From Bacteroidales bacterium (GTDB taxonomy: Bacteria > Bacteroidota > Bacteroidia > Bacteroidales > VadinHA17): a stretch of 30,588 bases of DNA. The DNA lies in the NCBI GenBank assembly GCA_030692905.1, contig JAUYBT010000184.1:1-30588 (forward strand), in the 5' to 3' direction. This document shows, in pieces, positions 6,950-14,892 of this stretch. The translations under genes were made by a program, and so were the position numbers. Positions within the stretch are counted from its first letter, which is position 1. Each line of letters starts with the position of its first letter. The notes below the pieces were generated by a model. The model was not told where the DNA came from and did not search any database. It worked only from the letters and a program-made list of their open reading frames with translations.

Positions 6950-8191
6950 ATGAAACTGATAAAGATATTAATAATCGCCTCATTAGTACTCGCCTCATGT
7001 AACGGATCTGACCAAATAAAAAAATCAAATCTAAAATATAAAACTATGGCATTAGACAGTACAAAACAATACGGTTATAACAGGGATTTCCTGAAGAAAC
7101 ATACCAATATTATCGAATTAAAGAACGCCAACTCTGCCCTCACTGTAGTTCCTGCCTGGCAGGGAAGGGTTATGACCAGCACTTCTGAAGGAGATGCCGG
7201 GTTTAGCTTCGGGTGGATTAATCGCGAACTTATTGCTTCCGGAAATATTCTTCCTCATATTAATGCCTACGGTGGTGAAGAAAGGCTATGGCTTGGACCT
7301 GAAGGCGGCCAGTTTTCCATCTTCTTCAGCAAGGGGAAATCATTTATTTTCGAAGATTGGCAAACACCAGTATTCTTAGACACTAAACAATATGAACTTA
7401 TATCAGAAACAGATTCATCAGCTCTGTTTGCTAGTGATATTGTTACAGAGAACTACAGTGGCACACTTTTTAAACTAAGGCTTGAAAGAGATGTAACAAT
7501 TCTAAGTGAGAAAGAGATATTAAAGCAAACCACCATTGATGTAAAGGGCTTGAAATGTGTTGCCTACCGGTCAGGGAACTCAATCATTAATAAAGGGGAA
7601 ATTGAATGGGAAAAGGAGACAGGCCTTCTTTCGATATGGATGCTGGGAATGTTTAATCCCTCCCCATCTGTTGTCGTTGTCATACCTGTCAAACCGGGGG
7701 ATGAGAATATTATGGGTCCTAAGGTGAATGATAATTATTTTGGGAAGATATCTGACGACCGGCTTAGGGTTTCAGATAATCATATTTTCTTCAGAGCAGA
7801 TGGAAAAAGCAGGGGGAAAATAGGTATTCCTCCCTTAAGGTCAACAGGTACGATGGGAAGTTATGATTCAGATAATAAGATCCTTACACTTTTAATATGT
7901 GGATTACCTGAATGGAAGAGTTACTATGTCAACTCATCGTGGCAGATTCAGGATAATCCTTACTCAGGCGATGTACTTAATTCATACAATGACGGTCCTC
8001 TTGAAGATGGGTCCCAGATGGGCCCATTTTATGAACTTGAGACCTCCTCTCCGGCAGTTGAACTTAAACCGGGAGAAAGTCTCAGTCATATTCAGTTTAC
8101 CCTGCATTTAACAGGAGACCTCAAGGAGCTTGATAAGGTATCCCGTAAAATATTAGGTGTTAGCCTGGAAGAGATCAGCAGTGCTTTCTAG
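6950..8191 (+). CDS. DUF6786-like lipoprotein (galactose-mutarotase-like fold)
   Basis: 413 residues with a lipoprotein signal (MKLIKILIIASLVLASC, Cys17). The body is all-beta and has the motif NAYGGEERLWLGPEGGQFSIFF around residues 105-126, which I associate with DUF6786, a Bacteroidota family predicted to adopt the supersandwich fold of aldose-1-epimerases and other carbohydrate-active proteins. No catalytic residues can be assigned with confidence. It is probably envelope-located and involved in carbohydrate handling, but substrate and reaction are unknown. Its last four bases overlap the stop of the convergent M3 peptidase gene, with no terminator between them. Confidence 0.7.
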   Translation: MKLIKILIIASLVLASCNGSDQIKKSNLKYKTMALDSTKQYGYNRDFLKKHTNIIELKNANSALTVVPAWQGRVMTSTSEGDAGFSFGWINRELIASGNILPHINAYGGEERLWLGPEGGQFSIFFSKGKSFIFEDWQTPVFLDTKQYELISETDSSALFASDIVTENYSGTLFKLRLERDVTILSEKEILKQTTIDVKGLKCVAYRSGNSIINKGEIEWEKETGLLSIWMLGMFNPSPSVVVVIPVKPGDENIMGPKVNDNYFGKISDDRLRVSDNHIFFRADGKSRGKIGIPPLRSTGTMGSYDSDNKILTLLICGLPEWKSYYVNSSWQIQDNPYSGDVLNSYNDGPLEDGSQMGPFYELETSSPAVELKPGESLSHIQFTLHLTGDLKELDKVSRKILGVSLEEISSAF

Positions 8192-10311
8192 TTTTTACCT
8201 TCAGTACCCTGCATCAGGCCCCTGTTCTTAAGCAAAGGTTCGATAACAGGTTCACGTCCGCGGAAGTTTACAAACATCTGCATTGCATCCATCGTACCGT
8301 TTTTCTCAAGGATATTCTTACGGTAAGAAGTAGCAACCGATTTATCGAACAGGCCTTTTTCCTTAAAGGCTTCAAAAGCATCATTATCCAGTACTGCAGC
8401 CCAGATATAGCTGTAATATCCTGAATCGTACCCCCCTGCAATATGAAGGAAGTATGTGCTCCTGTAACGTGGTATGATTTCAGTTATCAAACCAATACCG
8501 GTTAAGTATTCTTTTTCAAAGGTTTGAACATCAACAATTGCAGGTGCTTCCAGGGTATGATATTTCATGTCGAGAAGTGAAGCAGCAAGATATTCTACAG
8601 TTTCAAATCCCTGATTAAAATACCCGCTGTTCTTAATTTTCCGGACCAACTCTGCAGGAATTGTTTCATTTGTCTTATAGTGCTTTGCATATATGTTAAG
8701 AACCTCAGGTTCTGTTGCCCAATGCTCCATCAGTTGCGACGGCAGTTCCACAAAGTCCCATGCGATATTTGTCTGGTTATAGGTACTCTTATTAAAAAGG
8801 GCATCAAGGGAATGTCCGAACTCATGATATAATGTACTGGCCTCTTCCACACTGATGAGAGCCGGCAGATCACCGCCGGGACTGGTAAAATTGAAAACTG
8901 TTGTCACAACCGGAGTAACACCCTTTCTTTTAACGATATGGTAGCTTCGATAGTTTCCGCACCAGGCACCCTGTTGCTTACTTTCTCTGGGATGAAAATC
9001 CATATAAAGCACACCCAGATGGGAGCCATCAGCTTCTTTTACTTCAAAAGCCTGTGCTTCAGGGTGAGGATGCGGGAAATCGGCAAGTGGGGTAAAAGTA
9101 ATTCCGAATAATTGGTTGGCCACAGTAAAAACGCCATCACGGACATTATCAAGTTTGAAATATGGTCTTAACTCGCTGTCGTTCAAATCATATTTTTCTT
9201 TTCTGAGTTTCTCGGCATAATACCACCAGTCGGATGGTTCAAGTTTGAATTTTCCTCCATCTTTGTCAATAATCTTCTGCATTTCAGAAACCTCATTTTT
9301 AGCTACAGGAATTGCTTTTTCCCAAAGGTTATCAAGCAGATTAAAGACGTTCTCAGGCACTTTAGCCATACGTGGTTCAAGAACAATATGTGAGTGTGTC
9401 TTGAATCCAAGGAGTTTAGCCCTTTCTGACCGGAGATTAACGATCTCAGCCAGTATCTTATTATTGTCAAATTCATTACCATTATTGCCACGGTTGGTGT
9501 AAGCGTTATAAATTTGTTTGCGAAGGTTCCTATTTTCAGAATACTGAAGAAAAGGAAAAATACTTGGTCTCTGTGTTGTAAATGCCCACTTGCCCTCCTG
9601 CCCTGCTTCCTTTGCTGTTTCTGCTGCAGTGGCTATAACTGATTCAGGCAACCCCGTAAGATCTTCTTTATTGACATACATTAAATAGTTATTTGTCTCG
9701 GCGAGTACGTTCTGACTGAATTTAACTGTCAGAACCGATAACTTCTGGTTCAGAATTTTGAGAGTATCCTGATCCTGCTTATTCAGGTTTGCCCCATTCC
9801 TGACAAATCCCTTGTACAGGTTTTCGAGTAAAAATTGCTGTTCGGGATTAAGCTTAAACTTTGCCTGGTTATCATAAACAGATTTTACCCTTTTAAAAAG
9901 TTCGGGGTTAAGCAGAATCTCATCACGGTATGCTGAAAGTAATGGAGAGATTTCCATCTCGATCTTCTGCAGCGAATCGTTTGTGTTGGCTGTAGCCTGA
10001 GCAAAGAAAACTTGTGACACTTTTGATAAAAGGTCACCGGTATTATCGAAAGCCAGGATTGTATTTTTAAAAGTAGGCTTACTTTTGCTTTTAAGTAATG
10101 CTTCTATCTCAGCTTTTCCTTCTGACATTCCTTTCTCAAAAGCCGGCATATAATGTTTAGCCATTATCTTTTCGAAAGGTGGAACATCGAAAGGAGTGTT
10201 ATAAGCGGCAAAAAATGGATTGCTCTTATCAACTTCAGGCTGGTTTTTACAACCTGTAATAGCAAGGTTGACCATTCCGCTGATTAATAACATTTTATAA
10301 AGTGTTTTCAT
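8188..10311 (-). CDS. dcp: M3 family metallopeptidase, peptidyl-dipeptidase Dcp type (lipoprotein)
   Basis: 707 residues, the expected size for a Dcp/oligopeptidase A protein. The zinc motif HEFGH has ligands His496 and His500 with catalytic Glu497; the third ligand is Glu522 in DFVELPSQ, which matches the DFVEFPSQ segment of Escherichia coli Dcp. Dcp removes dipeptides from peptide C-termini. The N-terminus is a lipoprotein signal (MVNLAITGC), so this enzyme is placed in the envelope, as is frequent in Bacteroidota, rather than in the cytoplasm as in E. coli. It stands alone, convergent with the DUF6786-like gene. Confidence 0.92.
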   Translation of the reverse strand: MKTLYKMLLISGMVNLAITGCKNQPEVDKSNPFFAAYNTPFDVPPFEKIMAKHYMPAFEKGMSEGKAEIEALLKSKSKPTFKNTILAFDNTGDLLSKVSQVFFAQATANTNDSLQKIEMEISPLLSAYRDEILLNPELFKRVKSVYDNQAKFKLNPEQQFLLENLYKGFVRNGANLNKQDQDTLKILNQKLSVLTVKFSQNVLAETNNYLMYVNKEDLTGLPESVIATAAETAKEAGQEGKWAFTTQRPSIFPFLQYSENRNLRKQIYNAYTNRGNNGNEFDNNKILAEIVNLRSERAKLLGFKTHSHIVLEPRMAKVPENVFNLLDNLWEKAIPVAKNEVSEMQKIIDKDGGKFKLEPSDWWYYAEKLRKEKYDLNDSELRPYFKLDNVRDGVFTVANQLFGITFTPLADFPHPHPEAQAFEVKEADGSHLGVLYMDFHPRESKQQGAWCGNYRSYHIVKRKGVTPVVTTVFNFTSPGGDLPALISVEEASTLYHEFGHSLDALFNKSTYNQTNIAWDFVELPSQLMEHWATEPEVLNIYAKHYKTNETIPAELVRKIKNSGYFNQGFETVEYLAASLLDMKYHTLEAPAIVDVQTFEKEYLTGIGLITEIIPRYRSTYFLHIAGGYDSGYYSYIWAAVLDNDAFEAFKEKGLFDKSVATSYRKNILEKNGTMDAMQMFVNFRGREPVIEPLLKNRGLMQGTEGKN

Positions 10312-10445
10312 TATTATAAACTTTAGGATTCTTCATTCTGTACTGATTTATTTACAAAATAAGGTTATTCAAAACTGGAATCAAAAAAATCTCAACTATT
10401 TTTATCCTGACTTCCGCACTGGGACACCCAAAATTATTTATTATC

Positions 10446-10573
10446 CATTACCGTCGGTTTTAACCGACGGTTAGAGGTATTACTTTTCCTGGGACTTTAG
10501 TCCCTTATGATTTGCCGGGCTAAAGCCCTTAAAATATGTGATTCTGAGACCGTTGGCTAAAGCCAACGGTAAT
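10446..10573. repeat. Composite element of four near-perfect palindromes
   Basis: Four hairpins lie in 125 bases, each with a 2-base centre. P1 spans 10450-10471 (10-bp arms ACCGTCGGTT), P2 10491-10504 (arms GGGACT), P3 10517-10528 (arms GGGCT), and P4 10549-10570 (arms ACCGTTGGCT). The outer two share the ACCGT(C/T)GG arm and are flanked by ATT on the left and AAT on the right, so the whole element has inverted ends. No ORF is present. It resembles non-autonomous REP/MITE elements mobilised by IS200-like (TnpA_REP) transposases, none of which is seen here. Confidence 0.75.
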
Positions 10574-10654
10574 TGATTAATTAAGCAAGAGGTGATAAGA
10601 AAATAGCAGTACACCATAATATCTTTTGGAGGCAAAAAGAAGACAAATATTTAT

Positions 10655-10662
10655 TATTTTTG
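10655..10662 (+). promoter_or_regulatory. -7 box (TATTTTTG) for tRNA-Ser
   Basis: An exact TAnnTTTG match ending 22 bases before the mature tRNA 5' end. A TTTG at 10625-10628 lies 26 bases upstream, longer than the usual -33 spacing, so its role is uncertain. Confidence 0.5.
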
Positions 10663-10684
10663 TCAGCCTTGATCAAGAAAAGAA

Positions 10685-10773
10685 GGAGAGATGGCAGAGT
10701 GGTCGAATGCGGCGGTCTCGAAAACCGTTGTTCGCCTTCCGGCGAACCGGGGGTTCGAATCCCCCTCTCTCCG
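10685..10773 (+). tRNA. tRNA-Ser(CGA)
   Basis: All arms can be folded by eye: acceptor GGAGAGA (10685-10691) pairs with TCTCTCC (10766-10772), with discriminator G at 10773. The D arm, an anticodon stem GCGGT/ACCGT with loop CTCGAAA (anticodon CGA, reading UCG), a long variable arm (GTTCGCC-TTCC-GGCGAAC) typical of class II tRNAs, and a T arm with TTCGAAT all follow in order. The 3' CCA is not fully encoded. The tRNA ends seven bases from the stop codon of the convergent nucleoside transporter gene. Confidence 0.97.
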
Positions 10774-10779
10774 CAGATC

Positions 10780-12057
10780 TTATAATAGGATCCCAGCCAG
10801 CGAAGCTGAAATGTACGAGGCCATCGTTCCGCAAAGCATTGCTTTGAATCCGAGTCTGGCAAGGTCGGCTTTCCGGTTTGGTACCAAAACTCCGATTCCC
10901 CCGAGTTGGATAGCTATCGAGCTGAAATTGGCGAATCCGCAGAGTGCGAAACTTGCTATAACAACTGATTTTGCGCTTAAAAAGCCTTGTTGTATCATCG
11001 GTGAAAGGTCGGAATAGGCAACAAACTCGTTTATTACCATTTTTGTTCCCATTAATGAGCCAACATGGAGTGATTCAGACGGTGGCACTCCCATTACTAT
11101 TGCAAAAAGACTAAAAAATGCTCCAACAACGTCTTTAAGACGAAGATTATCAACATTCAGTTCAAGTGCATCAAGTGATAAGCCTGTCCACGAAAGAAAA
11201 TGTCCGAAGTATCCTAAGAGTGCATCGACAAGGGCTATCAGGGCAATTACACCAATCAACATTGCAATCACATTTATAGAAATCTTCATACCATCACTTG
11301 CACCATGTGAAATAGCATCCATTATATTAGAATGTTCCCTTTTCACCTCAAGTTTTATTATCCCCTTTGTTTCTGATTCTTCAGTCTCAGGGAAGACAAT
11401 TTTCGAGATGACCAATGCCCCGGGTGCAGCCATAAGACTTGCTGCAAGGAGATATGATGCCGGTACGCCCATCGAAATATAAACAGCCATTACACCACCG
11501 GCAATACAGGCCATACTTCCTGTCATGGATGCCAGCAGCTCCGACTTTGTCATCCCGGAAAGATATGGACGTATCATTATCTGGGCTTCCACCTGGCCGA
11601 CAAAAACACTGGCAACATTCGATAAAGCTTCGCTCCCGCTTACTCTCATAGCCCAATGAACAAAACGTGCAATTACTGCAATGACTCTTTGCATCAAACC
11701 AACATGATATGCCATAGCAACCAGAACGCAAACGAAGATTATTGTCGGAAGTAAGATAAAGAGAAAGACCCCGGATTTTACAATGCCTTCAGGAAGGATC
11801 TGGGTGACTTTTGTAAGGTCCCCGAAAACAAAAAGGCCGCCCTCTTTAGAAAAGTCGAGAAGCTTATTTATTGCCTTTCCAAGCCAGTAGAAAATATCCT
11901 GACCAATCGGGACTTTAAGAATGAATATGGCAAGGGTGATCTGTAAAATCAAACCTGTAATGACCAGACGATAATTAATTTTTTTCCTGTTGTTCGACCA
12001 TAAAAAAGCCAGTCCAAGGATTATAATGATTCCTATAACGCCTGTAAATCTTCCCAT
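10780..12057 (-). CDS. Concentrative nucleoside transporter (CNT/NupC family)
   Basis: 425 residues, about ten membrane segments, inner membrane. The central conserved block GQVEAQIMIRPYLSGMTKSE is followed by GSMACIAGGVMAVY, and near the C-terminal third comes the segment MGVPPSESLHVGSLMG with KMVINEFVAY; these are CNT (TC 2.A.41) signatures contributing to nucleoside and cation binding. It imports nucleosides by Na+ or H+ symport; which nucleosides cannot be read. The gene is complete. It ends seven bases from the tRNA-Ser on the other strand, and no terminator is visible in between, so read-through would be antisense to the tRNA. Confidence 0.93.
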   Translation of the reverse strand: MGRFTGVIGIIIILGLAFLWSNNRKKINYRLVITGLILQITLAIFILKVPIGQDIFYWLGKAINKLLDFSKEGGLFVFGDLTKVTQILPEGIVKSGVFLFILLPTIIFVCVLVAMAYHVGLMQRVIAVIARFVHWAMRVSGSEALSNVASVFVGQVEAQIMIRPYLSGMTKSELLASMTGSMACIAGGVMAVYISMGVPASYLLAASLMAAPGALVISKIVFPETEESETKGIIKLEVKREHSNIMDAISHGASDGMKISINVIAMLIGVIALIALVDALLGYFGHFLSWTGLSLDALELNVDNLRLKDVVGAFFSLFAIVMGVPPSESLHVGSLMGTKMVINEFVAYSDLSPMIQQGFLSAKSVVIASFALCGFANFSSIAIQLGGIGVLVPNRKADLARLGFKAMLCGTMASYISASLAGILL

Positions 12058-12088
12058 GTAAGTATCGATTAAGTAAAAGTGTCTTTAT

Positions 12089-12096
12089 CAAACCTA
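12089..12096 (-). promoter_or_regulatory. Candidate -7 box (TAGGTTTG) for the nucleoside transporter
   Basis: An exact TAnnTTTG match on the minus strand, 31 bases upstream of the start at 12057. No convincing -33 element is seen. Confidence 0.45.
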
Positions 12097-12147
12097 CATT
12101 TTTTTTGAATACGCAGCCATGATTTTCCGAAAAAAAGAAATAAACTT

Positions 12148-12948
12148 TTACCTGTAAATACCTACCTGGCCATATCTGGGAATGGCCCGGTAGATTATCT
12201 TGGCATCAGCTCTGGGAAGTCTCATCTTTATAAATGGATGATATTCCGGGACTTTGAGAAGTGCCACACTCTTGAGAGAGCTCCATGTATCGCGGAGCCT
12301 GTCCTTTATGTTGAAGATAAAAAGATTCATCCTGTCACTGAATTTCTCCTTTTCCTCCTGATAAACATATATCCTTGTTCCGTTGGTCATTTCCAGAATA
12401 TAATTGACAGGTTCAACAATAGATGTGTCAGGCATAATATCAGGTTTATACTCCGTAGTATCTTTTGGTGCCATCTTGATCATCACCGGTTCCTTTCTAA
12501 TTGTTGCGTAGGCATTAGATATTGTAAAAGGAGAGGAGAGCATTGATAATATTATGTTTTCATCACCTTTTATAAGAATCTTGCTGGTCTGCACACTGCT
12601 CATCTTTGCCTTATGAACGACCACACCACTGATCTCAATATTAGCCGTACTGTCTGTCAGATTAATAGTAAGGTAAATAGAATCGGTTTCAGCCATTACT
12701 ATTCTTGATTGGAGAAAAGCCTTTTCCTTTAGCAACTTAAGATAAGTAGAATCAGAAAAAATTCGTTCGTCAACTAAAGTATTTTCAACCGGGTTAACAC
12801 TAAATTCATTATTTATTGCTGATAACTTCCGTGCCGGACTCATCATCGACATTATGGCATAATAAAAAATGAATACCGAAAAGATAATGATCAGAATGAT
12901 GAAAGTCTTTTTTATGCCAGATGTATTATTAATAATCTCAGTTTCCAT
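12148..12948 (-). CDS. Unknown membrane-anchored periplasmic protein in the L,D-transpeptidase operon
   Basis: 266 residues from the ATG at 12948. A longer reading from 12993 would overlap the upstream gene by 26 bases; the shorter start leaves a 19-base gap and puts the membrane segment close to the N-terminus. One helix at about residues 12-33 is followed by a periplasmic domain with Ser/Thr-rich strands (YLTINLTDSTANIEISGVVV), a Pro/Asp-rich linker near 155-175, and a basic C-terminal region with KMRLPRADAKIIYRAIPRYG. I do not recognise the family. It follows two L,D-transpeptidase-fold genes on the same strand and is the last gene of that run, so a role in the same envelope process is inferred. 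Confidence 0.65.
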   Translation of the reverse strand: METEIINNTSGIKKTFIILIIIFSVFIFYYAIMSMMSPARKLSAINNEFSVNPVENTLVDERIFSDSTYLKLLKEKAFLQSRIVMAETDSIYLTINLTDSTANIEISGVVVHKAKMSSVQTSKILIKGDENIILSMLSSPFTISNAYATIRKEPVMIKMAPKDTTEYKPDIMPDTSIVEPVNYILEMTNGTRIYVYQEEKEKFSDRMNLFIFNIKDRLRDTWSSLKSVALLKVPEYHPFIKMRLPRADAKIIYRAIPRYGQVGIYR

Positions 12949-12967
12949 ATCACTTTTTTCGATCAGA

Positions 12968-13693
12968 TCAGAAAATATAAACTTTCGAACCAATACTCAG
13001 GGTATTGAAGATTACTTCAAGGTCTTCATCATTCAGGCGGACACAGCCGTGGGTAACAGGCATTCCAAGAAAACGCTTGTAAATGGTACCATGAATCAGG
13101 TAGCCGTCGCCAATGGCAAGAGCATAATCGCCTAATACTCCATATTCATATCTTGAAAAGTCATCCTTCGAAGGAATCGGTAATCCCTCTTCAACGAATG
13201 CCCAATCAGGTTTTTTCCACACAGGATTGGTTGTCTTGCCATGTATCCAGTATTTTCCCTTTGGTGTTTTGAAAATCCATTTTTTGTCTCCTTCTGTCTG
13301 AAGCATTGTATAACTTCCTGAACTGCAGAAACCTTCTCTTATAAGTTTTTTATTCCTATAGAGGAAGAACCTGTTATCGGTGGTATTAATAACGATATAT
13401 GATTGCCCAGAGGTATAAGCACTATATTTTCTTGAAAGGAGTTGAATATTCCTGGTCATCAGACTTATTTTCTTTTTATAGGAGGCGTCCTGCTTTAATT
13501 CCAGATTGTTGGTTATTACAGTTCTCTGACCTGATGTCACTTCCTTTAAAACAGGGACAAGGAAAAGGATGAAGATAATAAGGGAAAGAGTAACAAGAAT
13601 TGAAATAAAGATAATAAGGAGATTGCGTAAAATACGGCGAAGCTTCTCAACCTCAGGTTGTGACCCTTCATTTATTATCTCGTCATTTCCCAT
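12968..13693 (-). CDS. Membrane-anchored L,D-transpeptidase (YkuD domain, canonical active site)
   Basis: 241 residues: cytoplasmic N-terminus, one membrane helix at about 22-46, a short helical linker, and a YkuD catalytic domain from about residue 98 to the end. The active-site motif is canonical, with His201 in LIHG, then VTHGCVRLND where His215, Cys217 and Arg219 fall in the expected places. The family makes 3-3 (meso-DAP to meso-DAP) peptidoglycan cross-links or attaches proteins to the meso-DAP residue through an acyl-Cys intermediate. The gene starts 10 bases after the upstream transpeptidase gene and is followed by the unknown membrane protein, so the three are likely one operon. Confidence 0.92.
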   Translation of the reverse strand: MGNDEIINEGSQPEVEKLRRILRNLLIIFISILVTLSLIIFILFLVPVLKEVTSGQRTVITNNLELKQDASYKKKISLMTRNIQLLSRKYSAYTSGQSYIVINTTDNRFFLYRNKKLIREGFCSSGSYTMLQTEGDKKWIFKTPKGKYWIHGKTTNPVWKKPDWAFVEEGLPIPSKDDFSRYEYGVLGDYALAIGDGYLIHGTIYKRFLGMPVTHGCVRLNDEDLEVIFNTLSIGSKVYIF

Positions 13694-13703
13694 ATCAGAT
13701 AAT

Positions 13704-14816
13704 TTATCTGTTCACAACATATTGAAGATCAACCATCGAACCTACGATTGTAACAGGTGTACCCACTTTTACAATCTTGAATACCACATCCATCTCTTTG
13801 TCGGTGAGGGCAACACATCCTTCAGTCCAGTCGATCCCTTTTCCCCCGTTACCGTGTATCTCGATCAAATCACCGATCTTTGCAGATGCAGGGAGTGAGC
13901 CACGTGCAATCTCCGATTTGAATCTCTTCTTATCTTCATCATTTGGATAGTCCAGTAACAGGGCTTTATAGTATTTGGTCTTACGGCCTTCGAATTTTTT
14001 TGTTATCTTATACATCCCTTCCGGGGTAGCTTTATCTCCTTTCACTCTTTTTTCGCCAACCCAGTTTTTGCCCAGTTCAGCTTCAAATTCGTATTTTTTT
14101 ATACCGCTAAGATAAACAAAACATTTTCTTGAAAATTTATCAATAATTATTGAATAACCGCGATTTTTTTTCGATTCCTTTATTGTCTTGTCAACCCAAT
14201 TTTTCCATACTGAATATGACTTGAAATAGTTCTTAAGATTTGCAGTTACACTCTCATATGATGCTGTGAGGAGATATTCCGAATCTGTTATTTTTCTGTT
14301 AGCCTGGAGATATTGCCCTTTTTTATATGCTATTTCAGCTTCTGAAAGCAACATTTTTCCTTTAGAGATGCGGTTTCGTGTTTCAGAAGATAACGGATAG
14401 GTTGTGAACAGTTCATTATTCTCAGAAACAAGATTATTAAGAGAATCAATTTTTTGTTTCAGTTTTATTTTCAGGCTCGATGTACTGTTTAAGGAATTCT
14501 CAACTGCCTGGTTTGCTTTTTCTGCTGAAAGTTCTGCAAACATTGCAACCTTATCGTAATCTCTGAAATAAATAAATTTTTTGTTTTCTTTCTGCCAGTT
14601 TACCATTGCTGAATCATAGTAGATTTTTGCCTGGGTAAAAAGCTTTTTGGAATATGTATCTGCTCTGTTTTTTCCTGCCTTCGAAAGAGTCTCTCTGGCA
14701 ATTTCCATTTCACCTATGGGGGGCAAAGGGGTAAAACGAATCAATAGTATGATAGTTAAGGGAATAGACACTGCGACAGCAGTGAAAATCAGTCCATCTC
14801 TCCAAACCTTTCTCAT
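13704..14816 (-). CDS. L,D-transpeptidase-fold protein with N-terminal helical domain (YafK/COG3034-like active site)
   Basis: 370 residues: a membrane helix at about 9-27, a helical periplasmic domain at about 35-200, and a YkuD domain at about 220-358. The active site reads IHGNGGKGIDWTEGC: His321 and Cys334 are present, but the residue two before the Cys is Glu332 instead of the usual His. This is the loop type of the YafK/COG3034 branch, which includes the E. coli enzyme (DpaA/LdtF) that releases Braun's lipoprotein from peptidoglycan. The helical domain has a YKKGQY segment at 164-169 and ANQAVEN at 101-107, both echoed in the lipoprotein encoded just upstream. Whether it links or cleaves cannot be decided from sequence. 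Confidence 0.88.
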   Translation of the reverse strand: MRKVWRDGLIFTAVAVSIPLTIILLIRFTPLPPIGEMEIARETLSKAGKNRADTYSKKLFTQAKIYYDSAMVNWQKENKKFIYFRDYDKVAMFAELSAEKANQAVENSLNSTSSLKIKLKQKIDSLNNLVSENNELFTTYPLSSETRNRISKGKMLLSEAEIAYKKGQYLQANRKITDSEYLLTASYESVTANLKNYFKSYSVWKNWVDKTIKESKKNRGYSIIIDKFSRKCFVYLSGIKKYEFEAELGKNWVGEKRVKGDKATPEGMYKITKKFEGRKTKYYKALLLDYPNDEDKKRFKSEIARGSLPASAKIGDLIEIHGNGGKGIDWTEGCVALTDKEMDVVFKIVKVGTPVTIVGSMVDLQYVVNR

Positions 14817-14833
14817 GTATACCAGTGACGATT

Positions 14834-14863
14834 TTAAAAAAACCCCCGGGAGATTCCCGGGGG
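14834..14863 (-). terminator. Rho-independent terminator after the Lys-ending lipoprotein gene
   Basis: On the minus strand a GC-rich 8-9 bp stem (14843-14851 with 14855-14863) is followed by seven T residues and AAAAT. It lies 30 bases after the lipoprotein stop and 18 bases before the next start, so it separates the lipoprotein from the transpeptidase genes, probably with partial read-through because no promoter fits in the gap. Confidence 0.9.
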
Positions 14864-14892
14864 CCTTATACCTAAAAGAAAGTATAAATGAA

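Noticed and set aside
10446..10573. CRISPR array
   Set aside because: The palindromes differ in sequence and length and have no uniform spacers; no cas genes are present.
10581..10862. 93-codon minus-strand frame containing GERGIRTPGSPEGEQRFSRP
   Set aside because: It is the reverse translation of the tRNA-Ser gene plus flanks, a well-known type of spurious ORF.
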